DNA of 64,000 bases from the NCBI GenBank assembly GCA_027924585.1, contig BSBM01000299.1, positions 28,496,501 through 28,560,500 of the forward strand, given 5' to 3'. Below, piece by piece: positions 43,657 to 54,734 of this stretch. Numbering within the stretch: the stretch's first letter is position 1; the number at the start of each line of letters is the position of its first letter. The position numbers were made by a program, and so were the translations under genes. The stretch comes from Larix kaempferi. Lineage: Eukaryota > Streptophyta > Pinopsida > Pinales > Pinaceae. Under the pieces are notes generated by a model. That model had not been told where the DNA came from, searched no databases, and saw only the letters and a list, made by a program, of their open reading frames with translations.

Positions 43657-45938
43657 TTATTTGACACCAACATATCGCATTAGTCCCAATGTAGATCAGT
43701 TTGTTCCAATACACTAACTTGTTCAACCACCTATGTCTTTTGGACCAATGCTGACACCTTAGTTGGTTATTACATGACAACCTTAGAAAACAAACACTCT
43801 CTATTTTTTGAGGCCCAACTCATCACAATTCAATTCAATATCCTATAATTTGTAGTAAGACTATAAATTGCATTATAACGGTTGCTTAATATTGACACAA
43901 TGAATTAATACATACACCACCATTTTTTTATAATGATGCTCCTAAAGGAAAATTCTAGGTAGTAATCCATGCAAATCCCTAGGGGTATTGGAATACTCAT
44001 CATTCAACCCCATTGACCAATGAAGCTGTGTAAGCTTCATAAAAATATATATGGAAAACTATTAAAAATCCCATCCTAAAATTTTAGATGATGAAGAATT
44101 TGCAAAGATATATGTTGCAATGAACAAAAAGTGCAATGATTAGATTTCCATTTCCTTGGAAAATATTTCTTCACCTAACAATTTTGTTATTTGGTGAGCT
44201 ATTGCAAAAAAAGTGTGCTTTAACATACTATGTTAAATGCTTAAACCAACACACCCAAAATCACTTGAAGCCATGGAACTAGTGTAATATTTTTGCATGC
44301 TCACATAGTAATGGAAATTAATATATCTTTGTTGAACATGATTATGTATGTGCTAGATTCATAAACAAAATGGAACCCTTGAGATGTACATTGCGCTAAG
44401 GGGGATTACAAATGATTAATTATCATCCCTAATATTACACGTTTACATGACACATTGTGAAATTCAGTTAAATGTCCATGACCACTCACCTACAAATTAT
44501 GAGATGTAATAGGGAGAAGGAAATTCCAACACAAATGTTCCAAGAGAAGATTGGGTAGAAAGACATTCAATATCCTCTATGACCATATTGAGATGAATTT
44601 AACTAAAATACATTAGATTTAGATAATGGTTCGAAACTTTACATTGGTGATTATTGGCAAAATGATGTCATACAAGAAAGGGTTTCTTTTTTTGAAAATG
44701 ATGATGTGTTCACTTGAATTTAGTAGTCAAAATACTACACAAAGATGGTCCGTTATCCCACAAACAAGGGGGTCTCATACAACAATTTGGTGTTTTCATA
44801 GGCTATGACCTTAAAATTATATTATTATTATTATGAAGACAAAGATTAAAAAAAAGGGTTTTCTTGAACATTTCAGCATCATAAACGTCAAATTCCAACA
44901 CAATGACACATCTATAAATCACATTTGAATGGTTACTTTATATTCAATGTAAGTAAAGAATACATACACTATTGTGGAGGATCATCTCAAAGTAAACTGT
45001 GTATAAATTTTGTAACTTTTCCAATGTTTCGAGTGGATAATCCACCTATAATCAAAGGATTAGTCATAAGCATAGAATAATGGAGAGGAGTAACCATTGA
45101 ACGAGCTTAAACCTGTGTTAAATGGAAGTAGTCATTATACATAGGAATAAATGGCTAGTTGAATATTGTAATTTAACTAAAATAACAAATGTTTCGTAAA
45201 ATACTAATTGGAAATGAATTGATAAGAATGTTAAAATCAGATGTGAATGCATTCTGAATGATGCAAAATGTGGCAGTCAAAGTGGAAGGCCTACACAATC
45301 TAGATGTAGAATGTGAAGGTGTGTATCATGAGCATATGATATATGAAACCACATAATCAAGAAGCTCCACACTCCACACTAGATGTGGACATGTAGGACA
45401 ATACGTATTCGACTTGGGCATGTGTTAGGGAAACAAGACTCTTATCAGTCCACATTCAACATGCAAAACATGTAAATGCATAAATGTAGAAAAGAAAAGA
45501 AAAACTTAGAAAATAGATTCCATAGGATGCGTGATGCAGGGGTGCAGATTCTGGGTATGTGATATATGACATATAGGAATAAATATTCTCTACACTTTTC
45601 ACTAGATGTGAAGATGCAAGAATGCAAGGATTCAACTCGAGAATGTGGGAAAAGGAAACAAGACTCTTTTCACTTCTCATTCCATATGCAAAATGCATAA
45701 ATGTGGAGTTGAAGAAAAGGAAAGAAACAAATAGAAACAACACTCTGCATTCCACAGTGGATGTTAGATGTGTGGATGTCAGAAAAATGATATGCAAGAT
45801 TTTGAGGGAAAACTCCATATTCAAAATAGTTGGTGAAAAGGGGAAGCAAAGGAAAATAATTAACAAGGTTCTTGAGATCACGTTTGTCCCTTATCTACTC
45901 AACTATTTTGTACATTTTTTGTAATTTTATCTCTTTGG

Positions 45939-45939
<1 letters not shown>

Positions 45940-45986
<47 letters not shown>
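45940..45986. repeat. (TA)n microsatellite, about 47 bp
   Basis: Counterpart of 36541-36561, expanded. Confidence 0.9.
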
Positions 45987-45989
<3 letters not shown>

Positions 45990-46520
45990 CCAAAGAAGAA
46001 TAATAATTCATTAATTGATTTATAATATTAAAGAGACCATTTAATTTTTAGGTATAACAACTACCTCCATTTAACACCTATTTAAACTCTTGTTCCCCCC
46101 CCAAAAAAAGTACATATACTTGATATTCTTGAGAAGCAAAGTATACAAAAACATTACATAAAGGTTTGTATCTTGATGCAAACCAAACTAAACAAGCCTT
46201 CCAACTTCATCTATACATTATCTTTCTTTACAAAAATTGTTCACCAATTTAAAATCCTTCAATGGTTGCTCTTCTCCATTATTATAAGCTTATGACTAAT
46301 CTCATGATGATGTTGTAGTGTTTAGTGCCTAGTTGAAATGTTGGGAAAGTTTCAAAACTATTCACATTTTATTTCTCAAAAAAGCTTCTACAATTATGAG
46401 CAATTTTGAAATTTACATTCCTAGAATGCATGTACACTGTTGAATTACAAACAATTGGTCTCCCATAAACAAATGTCTAGGTAGTGATAAACATAAATAC
46501 TCATAGGTATGGAAATATTT

Positions 46521-47536
46521 CACGGGGGCTTCACTAGAAGGCAATATAATACCACGTTCATTCATATTGCGGTATTAAATATTCATGAAAACCTAAAAAT
46601 TATATTGCTTATATATTAAGGGGAAAAGGGTTTTTTTATTTAATATAACAATACAAAAATAATTTGGGGTCTTTTTTATATGGGTGGGCTGAAAAATATC
46701 CGCCAAATGGAGATGGCGGGATCACAACCGGATGAGAAATTGGGTTGAGGCAAGGCTCAGGCTTACCATTACACAGGGAAATCACGTCTTGAGGCATGCT
46801 TGAGGCCAGGGGGTTTCACGGTGAAGTGGGTTTTCAGTCGAGAGACAGTGGTTATTGACAACCAATTGTTACCAATATCACTCAGCCAATTCTTACCAAT
46901 AGACTTGGGAGGCTCTAAGCCTCGAGGACTTGTTATAGGCCCTCGATAGGCCTTGGGGGCTTGAATACCCAACCAGTCATGCCTATTACAGGCCTTGGGA
47001 GGTTTAGTCAACCTCCTAGAGCTTGTTATAGGCTTTGGGGGCTTGGATACCTATCCCACAACAGGCTTAGTCAACGATTGGGGAATTGTAACATGCAATC
47101 TAAATGTTGTACTATGTGAATTGGCTCTAGTTACATACAAGAAGTGATCTCCTATCTCTTCAATAGACCACTAGATGTTGCAAATCATAATGATATGTGG
47201 TTGATTAATTGCATTGTGGGTGAAGTAATGTGCATCCACAATATACATCGAAAAAAGCAAGGTGCATTGTAGAATGCATGTGGGGTCATAAGAGGGGTAT
47301 CATATCAATATACTAGGTAGAAATTTAAAGGGGTATAAAAAATGTTAATGAAAAAATTGATACATACAATATCTAGTGAAAATAGGGGTTTTTTTAAATT
47401 GGGAAGGCATATTGGGAGGGGGTTAAAAAAACAATTTTAGAAGGTATTTTCCAATATTTAGTGAAATTAGGGGTATTGTTTCATATGCCACAAATGAAAT
47501 TGCTATGATAACGGTTTATTGAGTGAAGCCCCCATG
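46521..47536. mobile_element. hAT-like non-autonomous DNA transposon, 1016 bp
   Basis: Terminal inverted repeats CA(C/T)GGGGGCTTCACT, 15 bp with one mismatch. The flanks are AAATATTT (46513-46520) and GAATATTT (47537-47544), an 8-bp TSD with one change. Block A has the empty site GAATATTT once (37086-37093). An 8-bp TSD and CA ends fit hAT (inference). Inside are repeats of GGCCTTGGGGGCTTG type (about 46890-47050) that create a meaningless open frame. No transposase. Confidence 0.85.
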
Positions 47537-48149
47537 GAATATTTAGTCTCCACCCCCAATTACAAAAGAAGTACACAAGAAGCACACACCCATGAAATAT
47601 TAAGAAACCTATTTATAACATTTTAGAATTATGACAAATTGGAAAAAACACATTTTAGTGAACAAAATGGTTTATGATCAAATTTACAATTCATTGGATA
47701 ATATTGTTTCACTTAGTTATTCCTTTGTTGAGTGTTATGGTGATTCATGAAAAATTGCATATAAATAATGAGTTTTGAACACTTTCAATAGTGCACCCAA
47801 AATCTTGTGAAGTTATGAGACCAATTTAACAACATGCTTAGAGTAAAATTGATATACCTTTGAATATATCAATTTCACTGAATATGGTGATGTATTCACT
47901 TAGATTTATCAGTATTTGAAAGATATTCTTGAATTTTTCTACGTCGTGAACACCAACATTGAGCTTGATGCTAAACCTATTCAACAATGCTCATGCAAGA
48001 TTCCACTCTTACAAATACAACTTTAGTGGTGACCATCAAATCAATATTAAAAAGGAACATAATCCAAATACTTCTTTGTAATATGATGGGATCCTAGTAC
48101 TACATAATTTGGCCACTTTAATTATAAATGCACATGTTTCTTTTAAATG

Positions 48150-49760
48150 CACATGTTTCTTTTAGTTGCACCATCCTAAACAATTTCAAGGATTTTATCT
48201 ACATGTTCCTTTGTGATCTATTTTGATTACTTTATTCTACACAGACTCCTATGATACCATGTTTAACAACTCAAATGAATGATACAATCATGCTATCAAT
48301 TTGGTTTACTCATGAATCATAATAATTTAATGTTATCCTTCCCCTTTTCAATAAAGTCAAAACCATCATTAATGTAGCATGTGTGTGCACACCCTTGGGT
48401 CACGATGGCTATTGTCAAATTTTCTTTTTATATGCTCATATCACCTCCTAACCAAATATATCCAATTTTAATGGATAATCCTATATAAATAATCATATAA
48501 TACTCTCAAGGAGAAGATTGTGGAAGCACCAACTTGGTCTAGCCATGGTGGGATAAAATATTCCAGCTTGACATAGATGCTTCCAACATCATGATTAATA
48601 GCATTACAGAAACCATATTATGATATTCTACATCATCATATACAGTTTTTGATCAAGAAGTTGAATGATGTCGAGAAGAATTATACCATCGCAAAGTGAA
48701 GCTAATTCCATGGTTTATGTTATACATAAATATTTCTATATTTCTATTTTATTTTGGTGCAAAACTTGTGACATTTATGTTGATCATTAGGTCTTGATAT
48801 ACATTCTCAAAAAAATCCCCCAATTACATTTGAGCTTCTAGATTTATTGTTATAGGTATATGAGTTCAACATGCCACATGTGATTGCCTTTCTTGGATCA
48901 TTTCTAGGGATGTAGGATATGTTGATGATGAATTTATGAATGATCAATTATTTAGAATCCATACTCACAATGGGACACAATTGTACAATATTTATATTGG
49001 TTCCTTCCCAAGGGAATCTTCCTAGAATTATATACCATAAAACAACATTGGAAGATTGCACAACATACATTTCCGTTTAATATCATTATCGGTGTTTTAT
49101 AAAAGTATGATGTGAACAATGATATTTATAGCAAAGTATTTTTTTTGGATTAGGTTATGAATGTCCTTTGTGTATATCAAGAAATAAAGTGTTGTAATTG
49201 TTTCATGATAGACAATGAATAAAATGCGACGAGTAGGATTATGGTAGTTTATAAACAGTTTCATTTTGCACAATCAAGTATGTTCAAAATTTTGAGTTAT
49301 GTTAGCATGTGGGATCCCACATAATGATGATTACATTCCATTTCATATTTTCTCCGTTTTAGAGATGGAATTTGATTTCTTGTGACTTGTTTTAGTTAGC
49401 TTTGTTAAAATAGCTTTATCTTGGTTTCCATTGACAATTTCACCAAATGTCTAGAGAATGTTGTTACACCCAAAAGTGATGCTCGAATAATTTCATTGGT
49501 TTCGTAGACCAAGTTCATCATGACGTTTGGTTGTCCCTTGGAATTGATCAATGATAATAAAAAAATCTCACTTCATCAACATGGTCATCAAGCACTTTAT
49601 AGAGTAGTTCATTACCATACATTATCTGAAGTCTTGTTATTTTCTTTATACGAATGTAATGAAAGTTCATCAATTGTAAAATTCATTATGGATACAATGA
49701 AAATGGAGTATGTATACACAAGTTGCATGAAAATGGTTATGCATAGTTATGAACTTTAGA
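48150..49760 (+). pseudogene. gypsy pol remnant in block B: RT palm, RNase H, integrase
   Basis: More complete than its block A counterpart. RT palm is near 48170-48300, then LGHDGYCQIFF near 48400, TLKEKIVEAP near 48507, RNase H with KLNDVEKNYTIAK near 48665 and a YVDH-like motif near 48770, and integrase with FGCPLELINDNKK near 49520. The RNase H part (48421-48966) is absent from block A. All frames are broken by stops. Confidence 0.65.
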
Positions 49761-50879
49761 AGGTTTTAAATTCCTTAAGTGAATGAATGCTCACAGAATG
49801 TGATAGTAAGTTACTAACAAAATAACTACTACTAGATGGAGGTGTGGGCATGCATAGTTTCTTAGTGACACTCTCATCCATGGAAGTGGTTGAAATCTAT
49901 TTTTGACAGATGGTTGAAGGTATAGGTTATGATGATTATAATTGTATGTTATCAATAAGGACCAAATGGTACCCTCTCAAACATATTTTAACTACTACTG
50001 ATGACTTGGTGAGTACATTGCCATATCCATCTATTAACTAAACTAACCTCTCCTTGGGTGATTCCACGAAGATGGGTAACTCTTTTTGGCCAATATGATG
50101 GTGAAAAACAGAAATTTTACCCATGTATTAAATTGAAGCCCTCGAAACTCATACTTGTCACATGAATTTTGACATGCGGTTGAAAAACGAAATGTAGATA
50201 ATTATGTTGGCTTTCCAATGATATTTTTTTCGAAATATACCAATGCCATATATCATGTCGAATTTTAATTTAGTGAAATGTGTGTACTTAAAAATTTGAA
50301 AAGCAATTAACAAGTAGTTTGTGTGCATGCACAATAAATTAATGTTAAAGTAATAATTTTAAAAAATGAAATATGTGAACATTATTTAGACAGAGTGCAC
50401 TGGGGCTTACATATTTTTCTTTTATTTTTTCTCGAAAAATTATATTTATTATTATTTTTCAAAATTTACCAATGAATATTTAAGTCGCATTTTGCACACA
50501 TGTGTGTGCGTGCACGAAATCTTTTGATTTTTTACATAATTTGCAAAACTAAAAATACCCTTTTAAAGAGGATGCGTTTATGTGGGGCTTGTGTATTTTT
50601 TCAAATTTTTTGGATGTGTATTTTGAATGTTGTGGATTTATCTTTGAGCTCAATCGAAGTTGTCGGCATGGTTTTTTAGGGAAAGTTTTTGTAGAAATTT
50701 AAAAACAACAGACATATGAAGATAAAAATTCATAAATTTTATATATTTGGATAGAGGATTCATTGACGAATCCAATGGTATCAAGTACACTCATTGATGA
50801 TCATTTAATGACATGGTTTAACTCTGTGGAAGGCAGACAAAACTTTCATTCTGCAATGAAAAGGGCTCTCGGCCTGTTT

Positions 50880-51310
50880 TTTAAGCCCTCGATCGAGCTA
50901 ATTACCTCGATCGGGGGTTTAAAAACACCTCAATCGAGGGTTTAACAAGACCTCGATCGAGGTATTTTAAAACCCTCGATCGAGGGCCTAAAATGAGCCT
51001 TTTTATGTTTTTCAAAAGCTAGATCAAGCTTTTGCATGCTTTTCAAAAGCTAGATCAAGCATTTGTGTGCTTTTGAAAATCACGCAAAAGCTCGATCGAG
51101 CTTTTGCGTGATTTTCAAAAGCTCGATCGAGGGTTTTAAAACCCTCGATCGAGGTATTTTAAAACCCTTGATTGAGCTTTTAAAACCCTCGATCAAGGTA
51201 TTTTAAAACCCTCGATCGAGGTATTTAAAACCCTCGATCAAGCTTTTAAAACCCTCGATCGAGCTTTTAAAATCTCAACCGAGGGCTTGAAAATACCTCG
51301 ATCGAGGGTT
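50880..51310. repeat. dense array of CTCGATCGAG palindromes
   Basis: About ten perfect and several one-mismatch copies of CTCGATCGAG spaced 20-27 bp apart, mostly linked by GGTATTTTAAAACC or CTTTTAAAACC. A unit is about 23 bp. The whole array is self-complementary. Confidence 0.9.
51069..51122. repeat. perfect 54-bp palindrome without spacer
   Basis: 27 bp on each side of 51095/51096 are exact reverse complements; the centre is CTCGATCGAG and the arms carry GATTTTCAAAAGC. It would form a cruciform or long hairpin. Confidence 0.92.
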
Positions 51311-52526
51311 CGAAAAACAATTTTTTTAGCTTCCATCCACCAAAAATGGTGAACCACCTTTGTGGAATCACTCCCTTATACTCTTCAAATATTATGTCAA
51401 ATAATTCTACACTTAATGGACAAATATTCACTCCAAATTTGGTGTTTTGACTGAAGATATAAAAGAATCGTTGTGGTATGAATTTATCACTTTGTTGTAT
51501 GAATTGCTTCTAACATCTACGCTCATGTTATTTATATGCTTCCTTAGATGGTTTCTCAAGTCTCGCCTCCTATTTGAATTCTAGTGGTTTATTCCTTATA
51601 TCTTCACTCCCTTTTTTGATGCCATGGGGAATGAGCTCCATCCCATTTCTCTTAGTTGATTCGCCCCAAATGTTGAAAAATAGAAGGAATGTTGAAGATA
51701 CAATAGAACAATATTGTTTGAGCATGAGTAGGTGGTTTGCAAAGACACTAATTAAGCATTCATAGGCACCTTCAAACACATAGATGTAACATAGAGAAAC
51801 ATATTTCTTATTATTTATTTCACATCTCTTATCTCATGTATTTATACTTGAGGATCTATCAAATCTTGATGAAACATGGACCATTGTTTCAAATATGATT
51901 ACTCATACCGGTCCCAATGGGTTATATTATTCCTCAAAATATGTTATAGTAGTTATAAAATTATCTCCTTAGGGTGGTCCCTCTAACTTTATTGGGACCA
52001 CTTCAATATATGATTTGAATAAGTTTTTTTCTTTTATTGATATTGAACTGAATTCATTGGCTACTTCAGATACTCTAGTGGGTCCATCAACTAAGATTGA
52101 CTAGTTCCTCAATTGGATCCATAAGTTAGATTGACACATTCCCCAATATCATCATAATCCGACATCCTTCCTTCAGCACAACTAGAGGATTATAATATGT
52201 TTACTTCAACAACCATTTTTTAGGAAAAACTCCTTATCATGGGGTGCAAGCATCAACCAAAGTTTCACAACCTTAGCTTCAATGATCAACTTTGTAAAAA
52301 AAATCTATAGTTTGATCATATGTACTACATGTCATGATTACAACATTATCTTGTTGTTTTCAACTTTGATTTCTCCTGCAATCAATTGTACTACCAACAA
52401 CTTCAATAGTATATGTTACCCATTTAGGAAAATAACACTCCCTTGGAGTGGGTGTCACTACAACATACTTGAGATGAGTAGATATATCCATTCTATGAGT
52501 CAATGATGGACTATTACTCTATTTAC

Positions 52527-53174
52527 TGTAACAACCCTCATATACAAATATAGAGAATATTTAATATAATAAATAGTAAATAATATAAGATAATAATATA
52601 ATTGGGAATATGAAAGAAAATGAGGGAAAACAAATTGCATTAAATAAGAAATTAAGAAATTGGGAGAAGGAGGAGATCAAAGGAGGAGAAGAAGTGAAGA
52701 CAGGGGTTGTTTTTGTCTTTGGCCATCTTGGAAGAGGAGCTCTAGAGGAGATTAAAACAAGATAGCACTGGCATAGGTTTAATTGTTGGGGGCTTGGGGG
52801 CCTCAGCCTTTGGCTGGGGATTGGTTGGGTGGAGAGTCATCTCCCCACCTTCAGTTGCACTATTGGAGCTATCAAGGTAATGGTAGCTGCTAGGTCATCT
52901 ATCCAGGTATGGCTCCTTTATTTTCATAGCATATTTTTATGTTATATTGTTGATTAGATACACTCTTTTGTTTCGGATCTTTCATTTCCTGATTCTTCTG
53001 GTTGTATACTGGTTTTTATAATTTTACATGTTATCAGATCCTTGTGTTGGTTGAGATATCTACATGTATATTTAATATTAATTGTTATTTAGTGGCTTTT
53101 ATAATTTTAGAGTTCTTAGATTTGGTATCAGAGCGAGGTTTCGATCCTCGGACCTGTGGGTTAGAGTTCTTACA
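52527..53174 (+). mobile_element. LTR plus PBS derivative (TRIM or deleted LTR element), 648 bp
   Basis: Flanked by ATTTAC on both sides (52521-52526, 53175-53180); block A has an uninterrupted site near 41545. It starts TGTAACAACCC. At 53120 an LTR-like end TTAGAGTTCTTAGA is followed by the PBS TGGTATCAGAGC (53123-53134), 26 more bases, and then TTAGAGTTCTTACA, which repeats the LTR end. So it is an LTR with PBS and only the last 14 bases of a second LTR. Confidence 0.75.
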
Positions 53175-53324
53175 ATTTACGCTCAAATATCAGCTGTGAA
53201 GTTAATTTCAAAGTCATTAACTCAAAGGTATTCCATGTAAACCATCTAAAGTGATAAGCTCTAACATCATGAAAAAACAACTAATAAAAGGAAAACATGA
53301 AGTAATTGCATAATTGTGCTCACT

Positions 53325-53781
53325 AGATGTTCAAGCATATATACCCTATATTCCAATGGATCTCCAACAAGTTATTGAGAATAATTCCAAGGTATTTCAA
53401 GAAATTTCAAAAGGTATTCCATCTCCTCGAGATCATGACCCTGTTATTCACTTATAACTAATAAGTGTACTACCCAACATTAGACCCTACAGGTACCCAT
53501 ATGAACAAAAGAGTGAGATTGAAAATATAGTTCAAGGAATATTAGATGCAAAAATAATTCAACCTAGCCAAAGTGATTTTTTTGCACCAATGGTGATGGT
53601 TCTCAAAAAGAAAGTTTCATAGAGTATGTGTCCAAATCATAGAGAGATAAATAAGACGACCATTGAAGCTAAGTTTCCTATTCTTGTCATTGAATAATTA
53701 CAAGGAGCAATTTTATTTACCATGTTGGATCGCCATTTTGGATATAATCAAATCAAAATGAGAAAATAAGACATTGTGAAA
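53325..53781 (+). pseudogene. gypsy RT N-terminal half in block B (decayed)
   Basis: Better preserved than in A: PMDLQQVIENNSKVFQEISK, PSPRDHDPVIHL, NIRPYRYPYEQKSEIENIV, DAKIIQPSQSDFFAPMVMVL, SMCPNHREINKTTIEAKFPI and FFTMLDRHFGYNQIKMRK. It ends at the block edge with DIVKT. The motif set is that of a chromovirus-type RT entry. Confidence 0.82.
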
Positions 53782-53785
53782 ACAT

Positions 53786-54734
53786 GAGGAAACCCATAAG
53801 AAGGAAGCAGAGGAACTAGACCAATCAAAAGGGATGCAGGAAACTGGATTGCGGGAAATAGAAACCATAGAGAAGGAAACAAAGGAATTAGATCAAGCAA
53901 AAGGAAAGCAAGAAAATAGGCCGCCGACATGGAAACCAAGGAGAAGGAAGCAGAGGAACTGAAAAAATAAAAAGGAATGTAGGAATGTGGGCCACATGAC
54001 ATGGAAACCCAAGAGAAGGAAGCAGAGAAACTGGAGAAATCAAAAGGAACACACGAAACTGGGCCACAAGACATGAAAACCAGGGAGAAGGAAGAAGAGG
54101 AACTGGAAAAATCAAAAGGAACACATGAAACCGAGACACAGGACTTGAAAAACCAAAAGAAGGCTGCAAAGGATCTTGAAGAAGTAGAAAGAAAGAAAAA
54201 ATCTATGCCACAATACATGGAAATTGATACTCCTACTGCTAGCTTTGACATCCCACTCACTGGGAGACATTTCCCTTTGCAGGAGCTTGGGATTGTAATG
54301 TACAGCTCCTCCATAAACAACTTCAGTAGCTAAGCTTAGTTCTTATAAGATTAACCCAAGGAAGAAACAAATCGTGCAAAAGATAGAAATAAGGATTCGG
54401 ATCGTTGTGCATCTTGAGATGGTCACCGTGACCGAACTACATGTCTTTCAAGACACTAAAAAAATGCGTAATTCCTTTTCATATATCACCGTGGCCATTT
54501 CCATGGCCACAGAAGACAATATTGGCAAATTGTTAGGAGAAGCATAGCAGTCCAAGCAAAGGATAAGCTTACTAGAGGATCTCCTCCTAGAGGCAAGAAG
54601 AGCAAGCATAGAATTGAAACACGACAATGATGCATTGAAAGTGGAGAAATGAGCAGTGGAGATCTTATGCAAATAATTACAAAGTTTTAGGATGAGATGT
54701 CATCAAAAGTGAACGAGCTTGAAGCAGTAAGGGA
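53786..54734 (+). pseudogene. coiled-coil protein remnant with 21-22 residue repeats, unknown
   Basis: The first part repeats a unit like EKEAEELEKSKGTHETGPQD about five times (53786-54170, broken by a frameshift and stops near 53940-53990). It is open from 54001 to 54333 (110 codons, ending FSS). One base out of register, a second frame is open from about 54310 to 54544 (SYKINPRKKQIVQKIEIRIR, LHVFQDTKKMRNSFSYITVA, MATEDNIGKLLGEA). It continues with stops through ISLLEDLLLEARRASIELKH to the copia insertion at 54735. So about 300 residues of a charged, helical protein can be traced. There is no match to a family I know. It may be a retroelement ORF or a host gene piece; no introns are visible. 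Confidence 0.5.

Larger units (their letters stand above)
42141..45103. other. spacer between the duplication blocks
   Basis: About 3 kb with no gene I can support. Contents: two short near-repeats around AGTAAATAATATAAGTATCA (42260-42330); two exact tandem duplications (42927-43022, 43535-43656); a run at about 42490-43240 that may be a minus-strand LTR fragment (GGTATCATAG near 42485, CTAAATATAGG near 42765); and at 45040-45103 an inverted, diverged piece of block A (compare 36838-36890). Confidence 0.5.
50053..51377. mobile_element. TIR element with 3-bp TSD (PIF/Harbinger- or CACTA-like size class), 1319 bp
   Basis: Element 50056-51374, flanked by CTT on both sides. Ends are GG(-/A)GTGATTCCAC(G/A)AAG(A/G)TGG, a TIR of about 20 bp. 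Block A lacks it (site near 40390-40400, TCTCCTCATACTC). A 3-bp TSD and a GG start suggest PIF/Harbinger, but the TSD is not TWA, so the family is open. The left 800 bp has no gene; the right third is the palindrome array. Confidence 0.75.
45104..53781. repeat. duplication block B
   Basis: Direct copy of block A, enlarged by three insertions (46521-47536, 50056-51374, 52527-53174) and by about 545 bp (48421-48966) that A lacks. Its right end breaks inside RT and joins a coiled-coil coding remnant. Confidence 0.85.

Noticed and set aside
46769-47011. 80-codon minus-strand frame in the hAT-like element
   Set aside because: Made of degenerate CCCCCAAGGCC repeats; no transposase motif.
48421-48966. 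Fourth insertion in block B
   Set aside because: It reads as RNase H sequence in line with the flanking pol remnant, so it is better explained as a deletion from block A.
53123-53165. tRNA-like text (TGGTATCAGAGC followed by GGTTTCGATCC)
   Set aside because: It is a PBS plus common downstream element sequence; no acceptor stem or full cloverleaf can be formed.
53748-54320. 190-codon minus-strand frame
   Set aside because: Shadow of the plus-strand coiled-coil repeats; the repetitive Phe/Ser composition is the complement of Lys/Glu-rich codons.
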